Translations under genes and position numbers: made by a program
Notes under the pieces: model-generated
The model's database searches: none
What the model was told of the DNA's origin: nothing
The model's input: only the letters and a program-made list of their open reading frames with translations
NCBI GenBank assembly: GCA_027924585.1
Contig: BSBM01000307.1
Span: forward strand, 12,236,001-12,300,000
Reading direction: 5' to 3'
DNA from: Larix kaempferi
Taxonomy: Eukaryota; Streptophyta; Pinopsida; Pinales; Pinaceae
DNA length: 64,000 nucleotides
In this document: in pieces, positions 34,815 through 45,256 of the stretch
Position numbering within the stretch: position 1 is the first letter of the stretch
How the letters are laid out: every line of letters begins with the position of its first letter

Positions 34815-35890
34815 GTTCAGCGATATCTGATGCTGTCAAAAGCGCTCCAACATCAGTCGCAGATTTTCCAGATGATCGCTGCTCAATCCATAAACTGTCC
34901 AGTCATCCAGGTACACTTACAGAAACTTCTGAATAAAATCCCTGAAAGCAGCAACAACGACCCGAGAGAATATCGCAGGTGCATTCTTCAGCCCAAATGG
35001 CATCACCGTGTACTGAAAACAACCCCATTCTATCACAAATGTTGTCTTGTGGCGGTCCTCTTTCACAATTCTGATCTAGTGATAGCCAGAGAACCCATCC
35101 GCAAAAGAATACATCTCTTGGCCACCCACGCCCTCCAGCACCTCATCAGTGAACGGTGTCGGAAATCAATCATGCAGACATGCATCATTCAACTTCCGCA
35201 AGTCGACACAAATTCGCACTTCACCTGTCTTCTTGTCCTGCACCACCATAGGACTAATCCATTCGGATTCTTCAACCAATTCGATGATGCCAGCATCCAA
35301 CATGCGGTCAAGTTCTACTTTGACCCTTTCCTTATGGCACGAATTCAGTCGATACGGGCGCTGCCTTATTGGTTTTGCATCGGGTTTCAATGGGATCTTC
35401 ATCTCCCCCAAATCCCCCAAGATTCCCTTCATCTCAGAAAACTTCGTAGGGAACAAGTCTTGGAACTCATGCAACAGGTCTATGACCTTTGTTATCATGT
35501 CTTCATCCCAGTAATCGCCAACATTTGCAAACTTTGGGCTCTCCTCCATCCCAATGTTGATCTTCCTAATCTTTAATGGTTGAGTTACCGGATCGGGCGA
35601 TGCATCAGGTGCTGCGACATCGCAACTCCCTTCTGCCTCCGGAATATTGATATTCCACGGATCATCACCATCTTCTGGCCCTCCAGTAATATTATAGCAT
35701 TCCATCATTGATTGCATCTGACAATGCGTATGCGGATTCGCGGGGTACGCAACTGGGACTACCTTTAGCACAACATCGCAAATGATCTGCAGGGCATTGT
35801 GAACATCTGGATTGGCATCCGTGAAACTGAACATGTGCATAAAATAAACCGTCAACTCTAACCAAGTGGTAATCTCTCCGCGCAACTCAG
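34815..35890 (-). pseudogene. gypsy reverse transcriptase (decayed)
   Basis: The frame from 35,885 runs through the linker FPTKFSEMKGILGDLG, then RT block RQRPYRLNSCHKERVK, and WISPMVVQDKKTGEVRICVD. Beyond 35,166 the same frame shows stops inside conserved blocks, then QYTVMPFGLKNAPAIF and the catalytic YLDD box (VYLDDWTVYG, about 34,900). Two stops replace residues expected to be Gln or Glu (GYH-stop-IR, FL-stop-VYLDD), each one base change from a sense codon. Confidence 0.93.
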
Positions 35891-36590
35891 TCGATGCATA
35901 CCACGATCACGGCATCTCGTCCAAAGTATGGACAAAAGCATGGACCCACTCATCCTTTGGTCGCGATGCCCACAACCTCTGACATTCAACCAGATGACTG
36001 CTAGGGTCATTTTGTCCATCATATTTCCCTGTCTGGTAAACTTCAGTATCGCCAAAGCAAACCGTCATCAATCTCCAGCACTGCGACCACCCAGCAATCG
36101 AATTCTTATGGGTCGCCCACCAACGTGTTGGAGCAGCTTTCAACGCTTCCTCCAATGCCAGCAATCGTTGTGGTTCTGGGACCTTTTCCTCAAATGCCAC
36201 GAGAAATTCAGACAATTCGGGCAGCCCTTCATATACTGGCAATGCAACAGTTTTAGTCGCAACACGGCATAATGACTGCGTGATCAACCCACACTTGCAA
36301 AGCGACACCTCATGCAAGCGATTTTGCTAATTCTCCATAGCGTCATCAGAGTCGGAAGACGCAGAACTGGAGTTGTGCCACCGAAGCTCACCGTCGACAG
36401 TCGGATGAATGTAATCTTTTGAAATATTGTATGCATGGTCCCATCCGCCAACAACTTCATCTTTTACCGGTTCAACATACCTACATCCTTTAGTTGGATC
36501 CAACGGAGCTATGACTCTGAGGTCGCAGTTTTCAAAAGTCAGCATCCGCTTCGATAACATCAAAATCAACAAGGCATGGAACTCTCCCAA
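35891..36590 (-). pseudogene. Second gag-like block between protease and RT
   Basis: The open piece 36,317-35,907 reads LPVYEGLPELSEFLVAFEEK, then RWWATHKNSIAGWSQCWRLM, then VECQRLWASRPKDEWVHAFV and HTLDEMP, and continues in the neighbouring frame into RGEITTWLELTVYFMH. This W-rich pattern followed by a (RG)EITTW..L..F helix is like retrotransposon capsid (Retrotrans_gag) domains. A leading piece (36,590-36,327) precedes it. Finding it after the protease rather than only in gag is unusual. It may be a fixed feature of this element lineage. Confidence 0.65.
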
Positions 36591-36599
36591 TCGGTGTCA

Positions 36600-37170
36600 C
36601 CTTGGCCTGATTAGCCAATCGGAGCTGCACAAGAGACCAGCTTAGCGTTGGGATCCCCATTTTCTACCAGGCCTGCTTTGTTAGAATGTTGACATCTGAG
36701 CCAAGATCTTAAATGACTGAATCGACCTCATAATCCTCGATCTGGATGTTCATGCGCATCTCTTTACCTATCTTCTGCATCTGTAAAGAGTTTACCGCAG
36801 ACTCTTTCCTTCCCCTCATTAGTCGATGCAACAACCCCTCGATCTCGGCAAGAGCATTAGGATCTATTGCCAGCGATAAACAACTTTCAAAAAAAATTTG
36901 TAAAGTACCGGACTACCACGATGGACTTGCCTCTGAAGCTGAATCAAAAACAGGGGGCATGTCACAAATAATTGCCTTACCAGGATTTCGTCCCGTCGCC
37001 TGACATGCTTGAAAGAATGTATCTCGCTCAGCATCAATATCAAACTGTACCTTTTTCTGCCCAGCTAACCGGATGAGTGAATGTGGACCATCTTCTCCTG
37101 TCGTCGCACCTCCACGAGTGACAACTGCAACAGCAGCATCTTGTGTCCTCGGCTCTACAGGAATTGTCAC
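36600..37170 (-). pseudogene. gypsy aspartic protease region (decayed)
   Basis: The protease cuts the polyprotein. The catalytic motif reads DLGSDVNIL, in place of the usual D-S/T-G, preceded by a stop (DSVI-stop-DLGSDVN) near 36,710. The flap side continues KMGIPTLSW and LRLANQAKVTPIGRVPCLVDF. An upstream open piece (37,170-36,913) carries RLAGQKKVQFDIDAERDTFF, a linker between nucleocapsid and protease. Confidence 0.8.
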
Positions 37171-38139
37171 GATAGTTGCGCCCTGAGTCTAGATCAACGG
37201 TGGATTCCCAGGTTGGTTCGCAGTCTAGTTGGCTTTCTGATTCGGACGTTGATTTTGGTTCTGTGGCAAGTTTTGATTCTGCACTGGTTGCTGCAACTGA
37301 TTCTGGTTCTGCAACTACTAAGCATTTCCCGCCTGCCATCTCGCAATCAACTGCGGACAGTTTTCAACAGTGTGATCAGTAATAAAGAAAAATGTACATT
37401 GTGTCTGCAATTGTGGGAAATCTCTCTGGTAGTGTCCCAACACTCCGCAGTTATAACATTGGGCAGGTCTGTGACCTCCTCGTCCTCCTCCGCGACCAAA
37501 GTCTCCACCACGTCCACCCCAGAATCCTCCGTGGAATCCCCCTTGTTGTTGATATTGCGGTTGATTGAACTGTTGCTACATGGGATTCGGTTGTAGTTGA
37601 ACACACTGCCCTGGCTGAACACACTGCCTTGGCTGAACGTACTGTGGCTGTTGTGGAGCCATCTGCATCAGAGTATATTGTGGCAGACACTGTTGTTGTG
37701 GTTGCGGCTGTGGTACAAACTACACCTGCGGTTGAGGTAGCGGCTGAGCCACCTGTGGCTGCGGTTGTGGTTGTTGTACTTCACGCTAGTCGTCCTTCAC
37801 ATACAATGTGTCGTACATTCTTTCCAGAAGTAAGCCATATGCGCGGCAATCCTTATCTTCATGTCCCATAGACTTGCAGAAGGTACAATACAAATTCATC
37901 AGCTTTGTGACCATCTTATGCATGTATTGACACTCCTCATGTCGATGCCCATATACCTGGTAGATGCGGCACCATGGCATTCCTCTGCCACTTAATGGTG
38001 CTCCTGATACCAGATAATTGCAGAAATCTCGGCAGCTATCCTTAGTATGCCCCTCTTCATGACATCGCGTACACCACGCCTCTTCACGATGTTCTTTACC
38101 TTTCTTAAGGTCTTGCAGCTGTATTGTCAAGTTGGCCAA
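37171..38139 (-). pseudogene. gypsy nucleocapsid: zinc knuckles and Q/P-rich linker
   Basis: CCHC knuckles (C-x2-C-x4-H-x4-C) bind RNA. Intact ones read CTRCHEEGHTKDSC and CTFCKSMGHEDKDC in the open piece 38,139-37,786. A third, CRIYQVYGHRHEEC, has lost one cysteine. A long Q/P/G-rich linker follows, with another knuckle CYNCGVLGHYQRDF that lacks its last Cys (37,622-37,347). Stop codons replace several glutamines in this region. Confidence 0.85.
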
Positions 38140-39590
38140 CTGTGTCTAAATCTGTGACATGCCAGTTGCGTTCTTACCAATCGATGAAGCTTCTAACTGC
38201 ATTGAAATCTCCAGAGCCTCACTCGGCATTGTAATGTTCTGTTGCATCAGCGGTAGTCGAATGTGAGGGAGCAATGCCGCGATGAACCATTCTTTGTGTT
38301 GGACATCGCTCATGTCAAAGCTAACTCTTGCCATCAACGTTTTGAACCTCTGGTCTAAATCCCACACAATTTCAATGGGATATTGCTTAATCTCTTTTAG
38401 TTCTGTAATGTACTGTGCTTCAAACTTGGGTTTTCTGAACTCTGCAATCAATCCTTTTCTAACCTCCTCTGGCGTCTTCTCTGGAGCGCCTGTTGGAACA
38501 TGAACAAACTTCATAAACCAGTCGAATGCGTGACCCCGAAGAGTTGTCACCAATTGTCCTTTCTTAGCATCATCATCATTAATTTGCTTAACAGTCCATA
38601 CTGCTTCACATAAGAACCAATATTTCTCGGGATTATCTATTCCATTTCTGTGGAACAGCGGCAACTTTGGATCTTCGCCCACCATCATGGGATTCCTTCC
38701 TACAGTCGTTGAGCTACTAGCAATCAAGTTCTGTTGACACGATGAACACAGTGGTGTCAAAGTTGTATTTCTTCCCGGTTGAGAGATAGTGAGCGGAGGT
38801 GTGGGTACACTGCTGCTGGGGGTTGGTCCTACCTCTATCCTGGGCGTGGCCTGGTTTTCCTTGTCGGCACTGTGAGGTCTCTTTGTCCCATGTGGTATTC
38901 CTTCGCGGTTTTGCGTTTTGATCGCAGCAGGACCTTCTCCTGTCCTTTGCCTCTTTTCCTGTCGAAACCTTGCTCCTCCCCTTGTAAGACCACTCTCCTC
39001 CTCAGCTTCCTTCACAGTCTCATCATAACTTGTACCCATCTACCCCGTATCATTCCATTTACCACCCCCTGCTGTCGCAGTATCCACTGCCTCCGCCCAC
39101 CAGGGTTCTACTGGTCTAGGTGCATCTTCAATATGCCCTTTTCGCAAATGAGCATCTTAATGGACAACTGTAGCAACAACAGAAGCCTACCTCTTGGTCC
39201 GTTGAAAAACTCCCTTTCAGCTTCGCTATAAGACTTTGTCGTATCGACTGCAAACTCAGTGATATAGCCTTCTAGTATATTGTCGACCCATACCTCAATA
39301 GCCCACGATGCTTTGTTGTCAACTTCTTGCAGCTCCTAGATCAGTTCCGGGGTCCAAGCTGTCGGCTCACCACCTTGGAAGTTCCTCTTCTAATAGGTTA
39401 ATTTTGCTAACCATTCATACAAGATGATTGGGAACTCGCAGAAAAAATATTCGTGTAGACTGTCATGTATGTACTTTTCCAACCACCAAATTGTCGACAA
39501 CCCAGGGTTCTGATTTTCTTTTTCAGCAAACTCTCGCAACTTTAGGTCGAACCAATCTTGAATCTCCGGTCTCGTTGGATGCCACAACAT
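38140..39590 (-). pseudogene. gypsy gag (matrix/capsid), decayed
   Basis: Probable start at ATG 39,590 (MLWHPTRPEIQDWFDLKLRE), 45 bp inside the LTR edge. It is open to 39,390, then resumes in pieces to 39,039. The 297-codon segment 39,039-38,146 contains a basic, low-complexity stretch and a capsid block: GIDNPEKYWFLCEAVW, LRGHAFDWFMKFV, EVRKGLIAEFRKPKFE, LKEIKQYPIEIVWDLDQRF. That order (W..l..F..y, then helix) matches Retrotrans_gag domains. A single stop separates it from the zinc-knuckle segment. Confidence 0.85.
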
Positions 39591-39612
39591 ATCCTCCTTT
39601 CAGTTCGCGCTA

Positions 39613-39632
39613 CGGTCCCTGCAATGGAACCA
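39613..39632 (-). promoter_or_regulatory. Primer-binding site of the gypsy element
   Basis: Two bases inside the 5' LTR, the minus strand reads TGGTTCCATTGCAGGGACCG. It starts with the TGG that pairs with a tRNA CCA end. It loosely resembles the tRNA-Asp type site of some plant gypsy lineages but with many differences, so I do not assign the tRNA. Confidence 0.6.
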
Positions 39633-39634
39633 TT

Positions 39635-40496
39635 TGTTGACACAAACCCAGTCGACAGGGGTTCCTCAGTCTGTCGACATGCAACCCACCGCGATCTCCC
39701 TGAGCACCGGCCCAGACAGGTCTTACCCTGTCCAGCAACACCTACAGATCAGATGAGGTCTCACCCGATATGTTCAAGGGAGAGTTGACGGAACCATGTT
39801 TCCGCCGAATGAAGGAGGATTTTGTGCATCGACTAATCAACTTAACGCAGCATTACATAACAGATCTGACCATTCAACTTAGGCATTAAACATAATTGTA
39901 GCATCATTCAACAGATATTGTCATTGATAGAACCACTAATGCGCAACAGATATAATAGTAAAACATTAATTGCAGCAAGGAAACATCTCATCATTCACAG
40001 ATTCATATCACATAATGCATTCATCACATGGAAAACAGGAAAGACATAATGATTCTGCTCAAAACACTATCATATCATATTCATCTTTGCAAAAAACCTG
40101 ATACAACAAGATAATCCTTCTGTCGCATACCCAAATTAACAGACAATAACAGGCAAATTCATCAGCTCATTCATGTCCAAATCGGTCTCCAGATATTCAA
40201 CTATCAACTATATCCCAACACTTACACTGCTATGTCTATTTATAGGCTTGCACCTGTACATTTGCGGTCCACTTAGGAAACCGTCTAACTACTTCTTAGC
40301 AAACTCTACAAAAAGATGACCCAAAACCCACATAATGTGGCCCAAATGACCCAAAACCCACATAATGCGGTCCAAATGACCCAAAACTACATAAACTAAT
40401 CAACTTGTGTGTTGCTTTCCTCCTTTCGCAGTACCTTCGGCCTTGCACAGCATTCGCGATGCTCCAATGCTGACTCATCCAAACTGCCTGCCAACA
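39635..40496 (-). repeat. 5' LTR of the gypsy element
   Basis: 862 bp. On the minus strand it begins TGTTGGCAGG and ends GTGTCAACA, the canonical TG...CA with a 5-bp inverted end. TATAAATA lies at the complement of 40,237-40,244. It contains a 31-bp tandem duplication (phrase 'aaatgacccaaaacccacat' near 40,320-40,380) that the 3' LTR lacks. Confidence 0.94.
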
Positions 40497-40501
40497 ACTC
40501 T

Positions 40502-40620
40502 TTCGATCAAGAAAACAAGCTTTCTTTTGATTTCAAAAAGAAAAATCTAAGTGTCAAGAAAAGTAAGTAGATAAAGATGAAACAAAACTCCGAGTAAAAT
40601 AAAAAAGAAGGAGGGGCCCT
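40502..40620. other. Flank between gypsy and LINE fragment
   Basis: A-rich sequence continuing the pre-insertion locus after the ACTCT duplication. No feature. Confidence 0.4.
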
Positions 40621-41330
40621 ACAAATTTACAAAATTTTGGGGATCAGGTTGCAGCTGCAACATATCGCTGGGGACCTAGATTCTTATTGGAATCGTTTCG
40701 TGGATTTATTATGTCTGAATTTCATAAGCTTGTTCCTCAATGTCGAAGACTCTCTTGTCTGGTCCAAAAACCCAATGGCCAATGATTTTACTTCAAAGTT
40801 TGGTTATTGCACCCAAGCTAAATTACAACCTCCACATGAGAAACAATGGTGGTGGGAGTCTTTATGGAAATGGTCTGGTCCAATCAAATGTAAAATGTTC
40901 TTATGGTTGGCTCTTAATAATAATCTTCTAACCTGGGACAATGGATAGAAGAGGGACTGGTGTGGTCCAAATGTTTGAGTACTCTATAAACAAAGTGTCA
41001 AGTCAGTAATGCACCTTTTATTTCATTCTCTTTTGCAGCTCAAGTTTGGCAAGCGATCTCAGTGGAGATCAATCCCAAGTGTAGATGGAAGTCCTCAAGC
41101 TTGGTTATAAGCGTGCAGAATTGGCTCCAAGACCGTTCATATGTTGTTTTAAAGATTTCCCTAGTCTCTTTTATCTATGGAATTTGGTGGATGAGGAACC
41201 AATCCATTTTTCAGGACAACAAAGCGTTTCTTTCTCTAACTGCTAGTGTCATTTTAGGAGGGACTTGAGAATACCAAAAGGATCTGAAGGCAGCCAAAAA
41301 AAGAGTCCCCATAATGCCATATGTAATTAC
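40621..41330 (+). pseudogene. LINE 3' fragment: RT zinc-binding (zf-RVT) region
   Basis: The open frame 40,637-40,948 contains LPPHEKQWWWESLWKW-like wording, then GPIKCKMFLWLALNNNLLTW, the standard start of the zf-RVT domain after plant LINE reverse transcriptase. The Cys/His part follows a stop and is damaged (VLYKQSVKSVMHLLFHS where C-x2-C and H-x4-C are expected). Homologous to 60,809-61,345. The RT core is absent, so the insertion is 5'-truncated. An A-run near 41,308 may mark the 3' end. Confidence 0.85.
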
Positions 41331-42849
41331 CCCATTTTGACCCTTGGAATTACTGTCTTCATATGTAAATATTGTGAATATGCGATTTATGGTTCATAGT
41401 GTGGAGCTCAAGGCCAAGACCCCGCTAGTGAATGTCCGATTTATAAAGGCAAGTGTTTTCTATTTTGTGGACATGTGCTAGTCAACCATGGAAAAATGTA
41501 AAAACAATGTAAATATTTATAATGCAAATAAAAGATTGAGAGCTTGCTATGGAGGCGACTAAAATCAGGGGTTGTGTTTATGCACTAGGGAGAGGTGAGG
41601 GGTGTGTGGGATTGTGTTCCCAAGTGTCAGCTTGAGAACCCATGTGCCATAAACGATAAGCAACTACCCAAGTGTACTTCCTTACTGACCTTTAATATTT
41701 TGGTAAGAAGAATGTTGATAAATCAACTCATGAATTTAACAGAGCATGGCCTAAACCCATAAATTCATATGGCTGAGTATGGGCTCAGTTTTTTGTACCC
41801 GAAAGTCAATTCTCCTCATATGGATTCGTTTCCCTTCATTCTCATTCCGGTAATGGGCAGCCGAACTCCAATTTTCAGGAAGCCATGCATTCCCAAAAAG
41901 AAAAATAACATAAATCATAACCAAAGAAAGAGCCATGTTTTAGAATGTCAAAAACGCTTAGAAATTTGTATTGATTGTGAAATCTAGTGGCAGATCCATC
42001 TATGTCAACCCTGGTGCCAATTTGAGAGTGTCAAAAGCCCGGAAGAACCCATATTTGGAAGCCTGGAAATTGAATTTCGTGGCTGCAAATTAGTGTTGCT
42101 ATAAATTAGAGAATTCAAGAGACAATTGAAGTCTAAGAGGGATCAGAGGTTGGAATTCCTTGATAAACCCAGTCTAGCTAGAGTTCTCTGGCGGTACAAC
42201 ATCTTGGACCTTTCTATGCCCACCCTATATAACAATGAAGGGAAGGGGCGCCTGAGGGACTGTGCAACAGAGAAGGGGACCTTCCTTGTGTTGGGTGTGG
42301 TAGGTAATGTGGGTACCAAGGCTATATGAATCCAATTGAGATACATGTAGCTCTTTGGTTAAGCTCATTGCCTTAGCATTCACCTTCTTTATCTCTCTCC
42401 ATGCTTAATAAACCCATATGTGTGTTGTCTAAGCATGAGTGTCTGTTCCTGTGGCTGTGAGTGAGCCTGTGTAGTTACTACTTAGTATATACATAGCCGA
42501 AATCGGGGGTGGCCTCTCGGTAGAGAGATAAAGTGCTAGACAGAGTGCCTACGGTTGGGTGGAACGTTTCTCTTCCATAGCTAGTTGCTTGGGCAACTTT
42601 GTTGAAGATATAAGTGTTTACTTATTAACTTATTGTTTTGTTTGATTGTGCATGATCATTATTATTATGCTTGTGATGAATATGCTGGTATATGCATGTT
42701 GTGTGTGTGTAGAATGAATTTATTTTCCATTGTGTACTTGTATTATGCATCTGCACATGCATTTAGATGTTTATGAATTTTGTAATTCACCCATAGGGGA
42801 AAAATTTAGAGCCCCATAAATTGTTCATGTCCTGATAGCTTTGTTGGAT
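41331..42849. other. Unassigned, no gene called
   Basis: About 1.5 kb with several short frames (41,769-41,987 plus; 42,126-42,329 plus, starting MKSKRDQRLEFLDK) that match nothing I know. The composition is closer to transposon-derived than to the AT-rich repeats. No terminal repeats found. Confidence 0.4.
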
Positions 42850-43526
42850 TGATGGTCGAAAACGTGACACCATCGATGGACATGGAAACCTCGCGGGGCT
42901 TCTTTGACGAGGCCATTCAAGGAAACCCTCCATTATGCAGCATGCAGTTCCATTCACAAGCCCTTATCATTATTTCCTCATTCGGTATGTAGGGTGTAAA
43001 GGTCGAGTTGTCATCCCTCCAGGATATCCTCCACTTTCTTGATCTCAAAGGAATAAATCATATCCAGGTGTTGGGGGATTTAAAGATAATTATTGATTGG
43101 GTCGTGCACATATCAAAGTGGCTAGGCTCTTGCATATTCTTTAGGAAATACACAACCCTATCAATTCCTTTCATTGGATATCGTTTGTGCACATTCTCTG
43201 GGAATTGAACATTAAAGCGGATGAGCTTTCCAAATAAGTTCTACAGATGATCTCAGGTACCTTCCACTTTTCAAACTATGTGGACAATGAGGAAATCGAT
43301 GGCATGTCTTTCCTCCTTTAATCACTTCAACATTATCGTTTTGTAGTTTCTCAAGCTGGTTGAAAGAAAATGGTTTTTGTTTTCTACATTATGGGACATT
43401 TTTGTATAAGTATGGAATAGTAGTTGGAAGCTTTATTCTCCATATGATCTATGTAATGAACAGTCTACAGACTGGAACAAGTATATTTTAATTAATATAA
43501 AGGATAATTTCTTTGGAAAAAAAGTT
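42850..43526 (+). pseudogene. LINE RNase H remnant
   Basis: FFDEAIQGNPP near 42,900 corresponds to the RNase H start (usually FDGAS.GNPG), and the piece 43,008-43,208 has LKGINHIQVLGDLKIIIDW, where D of the GDSK-type motif is kept. The C-terminal part decays into stops. The segment ends in an A-rich run before 43,527. 5'-truncated. Confidence 0.7.
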
Positions 43527-43592
43527 TAATTGCTTCATAATTTATTATTAAATTGTGTGTGTGTGTGTGTGAATAAGTTAATCTTATGATAA

Positions 43593-44894
43593 CCCCCCAC
43601 GACAGGTGCACCACCCAAGACAACAGTGACTCACACGGCCACCCCCAGCCAACAGTTCAGTGAAGTCTCATGCGGCATGCCACGTGGAACCATGCAGACT
43701 GACTCCGTGCAGATTCATAAAAAGCGTCCCTGTCAAGGACGAGGCTTCCATCATGGTATAGTGAATTCGCATTACTTCATACTAAGCTCAAACAATTTGG
43801 TAGCAAGGATATTAATGGTAATAATGCAGGAAGGTGGCAGATTCGTTGTCTCGCATGCCTTGCATGCGTGGGGACCTAAAATAGGATTCCCAGGGCACAA
43901 AGCCTGACCCCGATTAGGAATTCTTCCTTACCATCATTCTCACTCCCTCTATGACCCTATTTGTATCTTGGTTCTCTCCCAAGCCACTCTTCCCTGCTGG
44001 TTTCTCTGTCAACTCAAAGAAAAAATGGATCAAATGAAGGTAACCCCATGCAAAACTATGAATGGACCGTGTCGTACTCATATGTTGCGGTCTCTTAAGG
44101 AACTTGGCAAGGTGCAATGGTTCTTTGAACATGAAGTCCCAGACTCGGATCGAGCAAGGAGCCTGCGTCTGGAAAATCACCTAAAGCGAAAGAAGGAACG
44201 CCCCTCTCCCATACTACTGGCTATGGAATAGGGTGGTCTCGTAGAGGATTCTGGATCGACCAACATGCATGAAACTAGACATACCAAGATGCTTGGGGTC
44301 TTATGGACCACCAAGGATCTGCTCTCGTTGGCTATGGATGACTGCATCAAGGGTATTTTAACCTCGGAGCGTGGAGCCCTACCACTCACAGACCAGGTAT
44401 CGAATTTGAATGCCACCCTATGCACCATGTTCCAATACCAGCATGAAGAGATGGGTCGGATCAACGCGAAGGTGGATGCGCTTGCTTGTGCCATTATCAA
44501 AAAGACTGCCACTCGCCCGCCGCCTCAGTAGGCCGCAGCTACCCAGATGGCTTACAGGTGCTTCCCAGACATTGCCAACAACAAGGAGACTTTTTCCATG
44601 CCATGTGTCAATTCCTCCTCCACCCTTATGTCAAATGATGAGCAGTCTTTGGATTAATTTTCTTAGATTTAGCTACTCTGATTTTTTGAGTAATTCTGAT
44701 CATAACCCCGTGCCTGTGGGGGAACTCTGCAAACTTAAAACTACTAGACATCTATAGTTTAGACTAGCTTTGAGGTTACTAGATTTTGGTCACGTCTGTC
44801 AGGCATGATTTCATGGCCATCTGATTTTTGGACTACTTTGACATGTACAGCTTTCCTTTTTTATTTAATAGAATTCAAACCTTACCAAAAAAAG
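43593..44894 (+). mobile_element. Poly(A) retroposon with a decayed ORF and an 18-bp target duplication
   Basis: It is flanked by aagttaatcttatgataa (43,575-43,592) and aagttagtcttgtgataa (44,895-44,912), matching at 16 of 18 positions. The paralogous site at 48,834-48,851 is unoccupied. It ends in an A-rich tail. Plus-strand coding pieces: 44,025-44,231 (MDQMKVTPCKTMNG, RMLRSLKELG-like helix, basic RKKERPSP) and 44,265-44,531 (LGVLWTTKDLLSLAMDDCIK, then a helix EEMGRINAKVDALACAIIKK), joined by one stop. The family is not recognised. It is either a LINE-derived ORF or a retrocopy mobilised by LINE enzymes. Confidence 0.75.
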
Positions 44895-45256
44895 AAGTTA
44901 GTCTTGTGATAAATAAATAAAAATTGTCATAAATTTGATAAAAATCTGACAACAATTTCAAGCATGAGCATAATCCTATAATGATCTAAGCATTGTATAT
45001 AGTGGAACGATGCCCTTAAGATTTTCCCTTTACTCTTAATTAACCTAAATCATTAAAAATTGATTATAGTTCTAGATTTATGAGAACTCTAACTTTCTAT
45101 ATTACATGATCTTGAGAATTCAAGGGAAGCTTGCTAGAAGACTAGATGGATCCCATATTTATCAAGCATAGAGAGGCTCTGAATCTCTTAAAGCATTTTT
45201 TAGAGTGCAAAAAATTGAGGAAATGTTTGCAGTGCAATAAATTTGACCTTTTTAAC

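Larger units (their letters stand above)
27517..40496 (-). mobile_element. Complete but mutated Ty3/gypsy LTR retrotransposon with 3' accessory ORF
   Basis: The 12,980-bp element has two LTRs in direct orientation and is flanked by ACTCT (27,512-27,516 and 40,497-40,501), the 5-bp duplication expected of gypsy integrases. The coding order on the minus strand is gag, zinc knuckles, protease, gag-like block, RT, RNase H, integrase, accessory ORF. RT before integrase identifies Ty3/gypsy. Many stop codons and shifts mean it cannot encode a working polyprotein. In roughly the first 215 bp of the LTRs I count about 13 differences, so the insertion is old. A long ORF between pol and the 3' LTR is known in the Tat/Ogre-like and Athila lineages; I cannot place it further by eye. 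Confidence 0.95.

Noticed and set aside
42126-42329. 67-codon plus-strand frame
   Set aside because: No recognisable motif, and the antisense is open over the same span.
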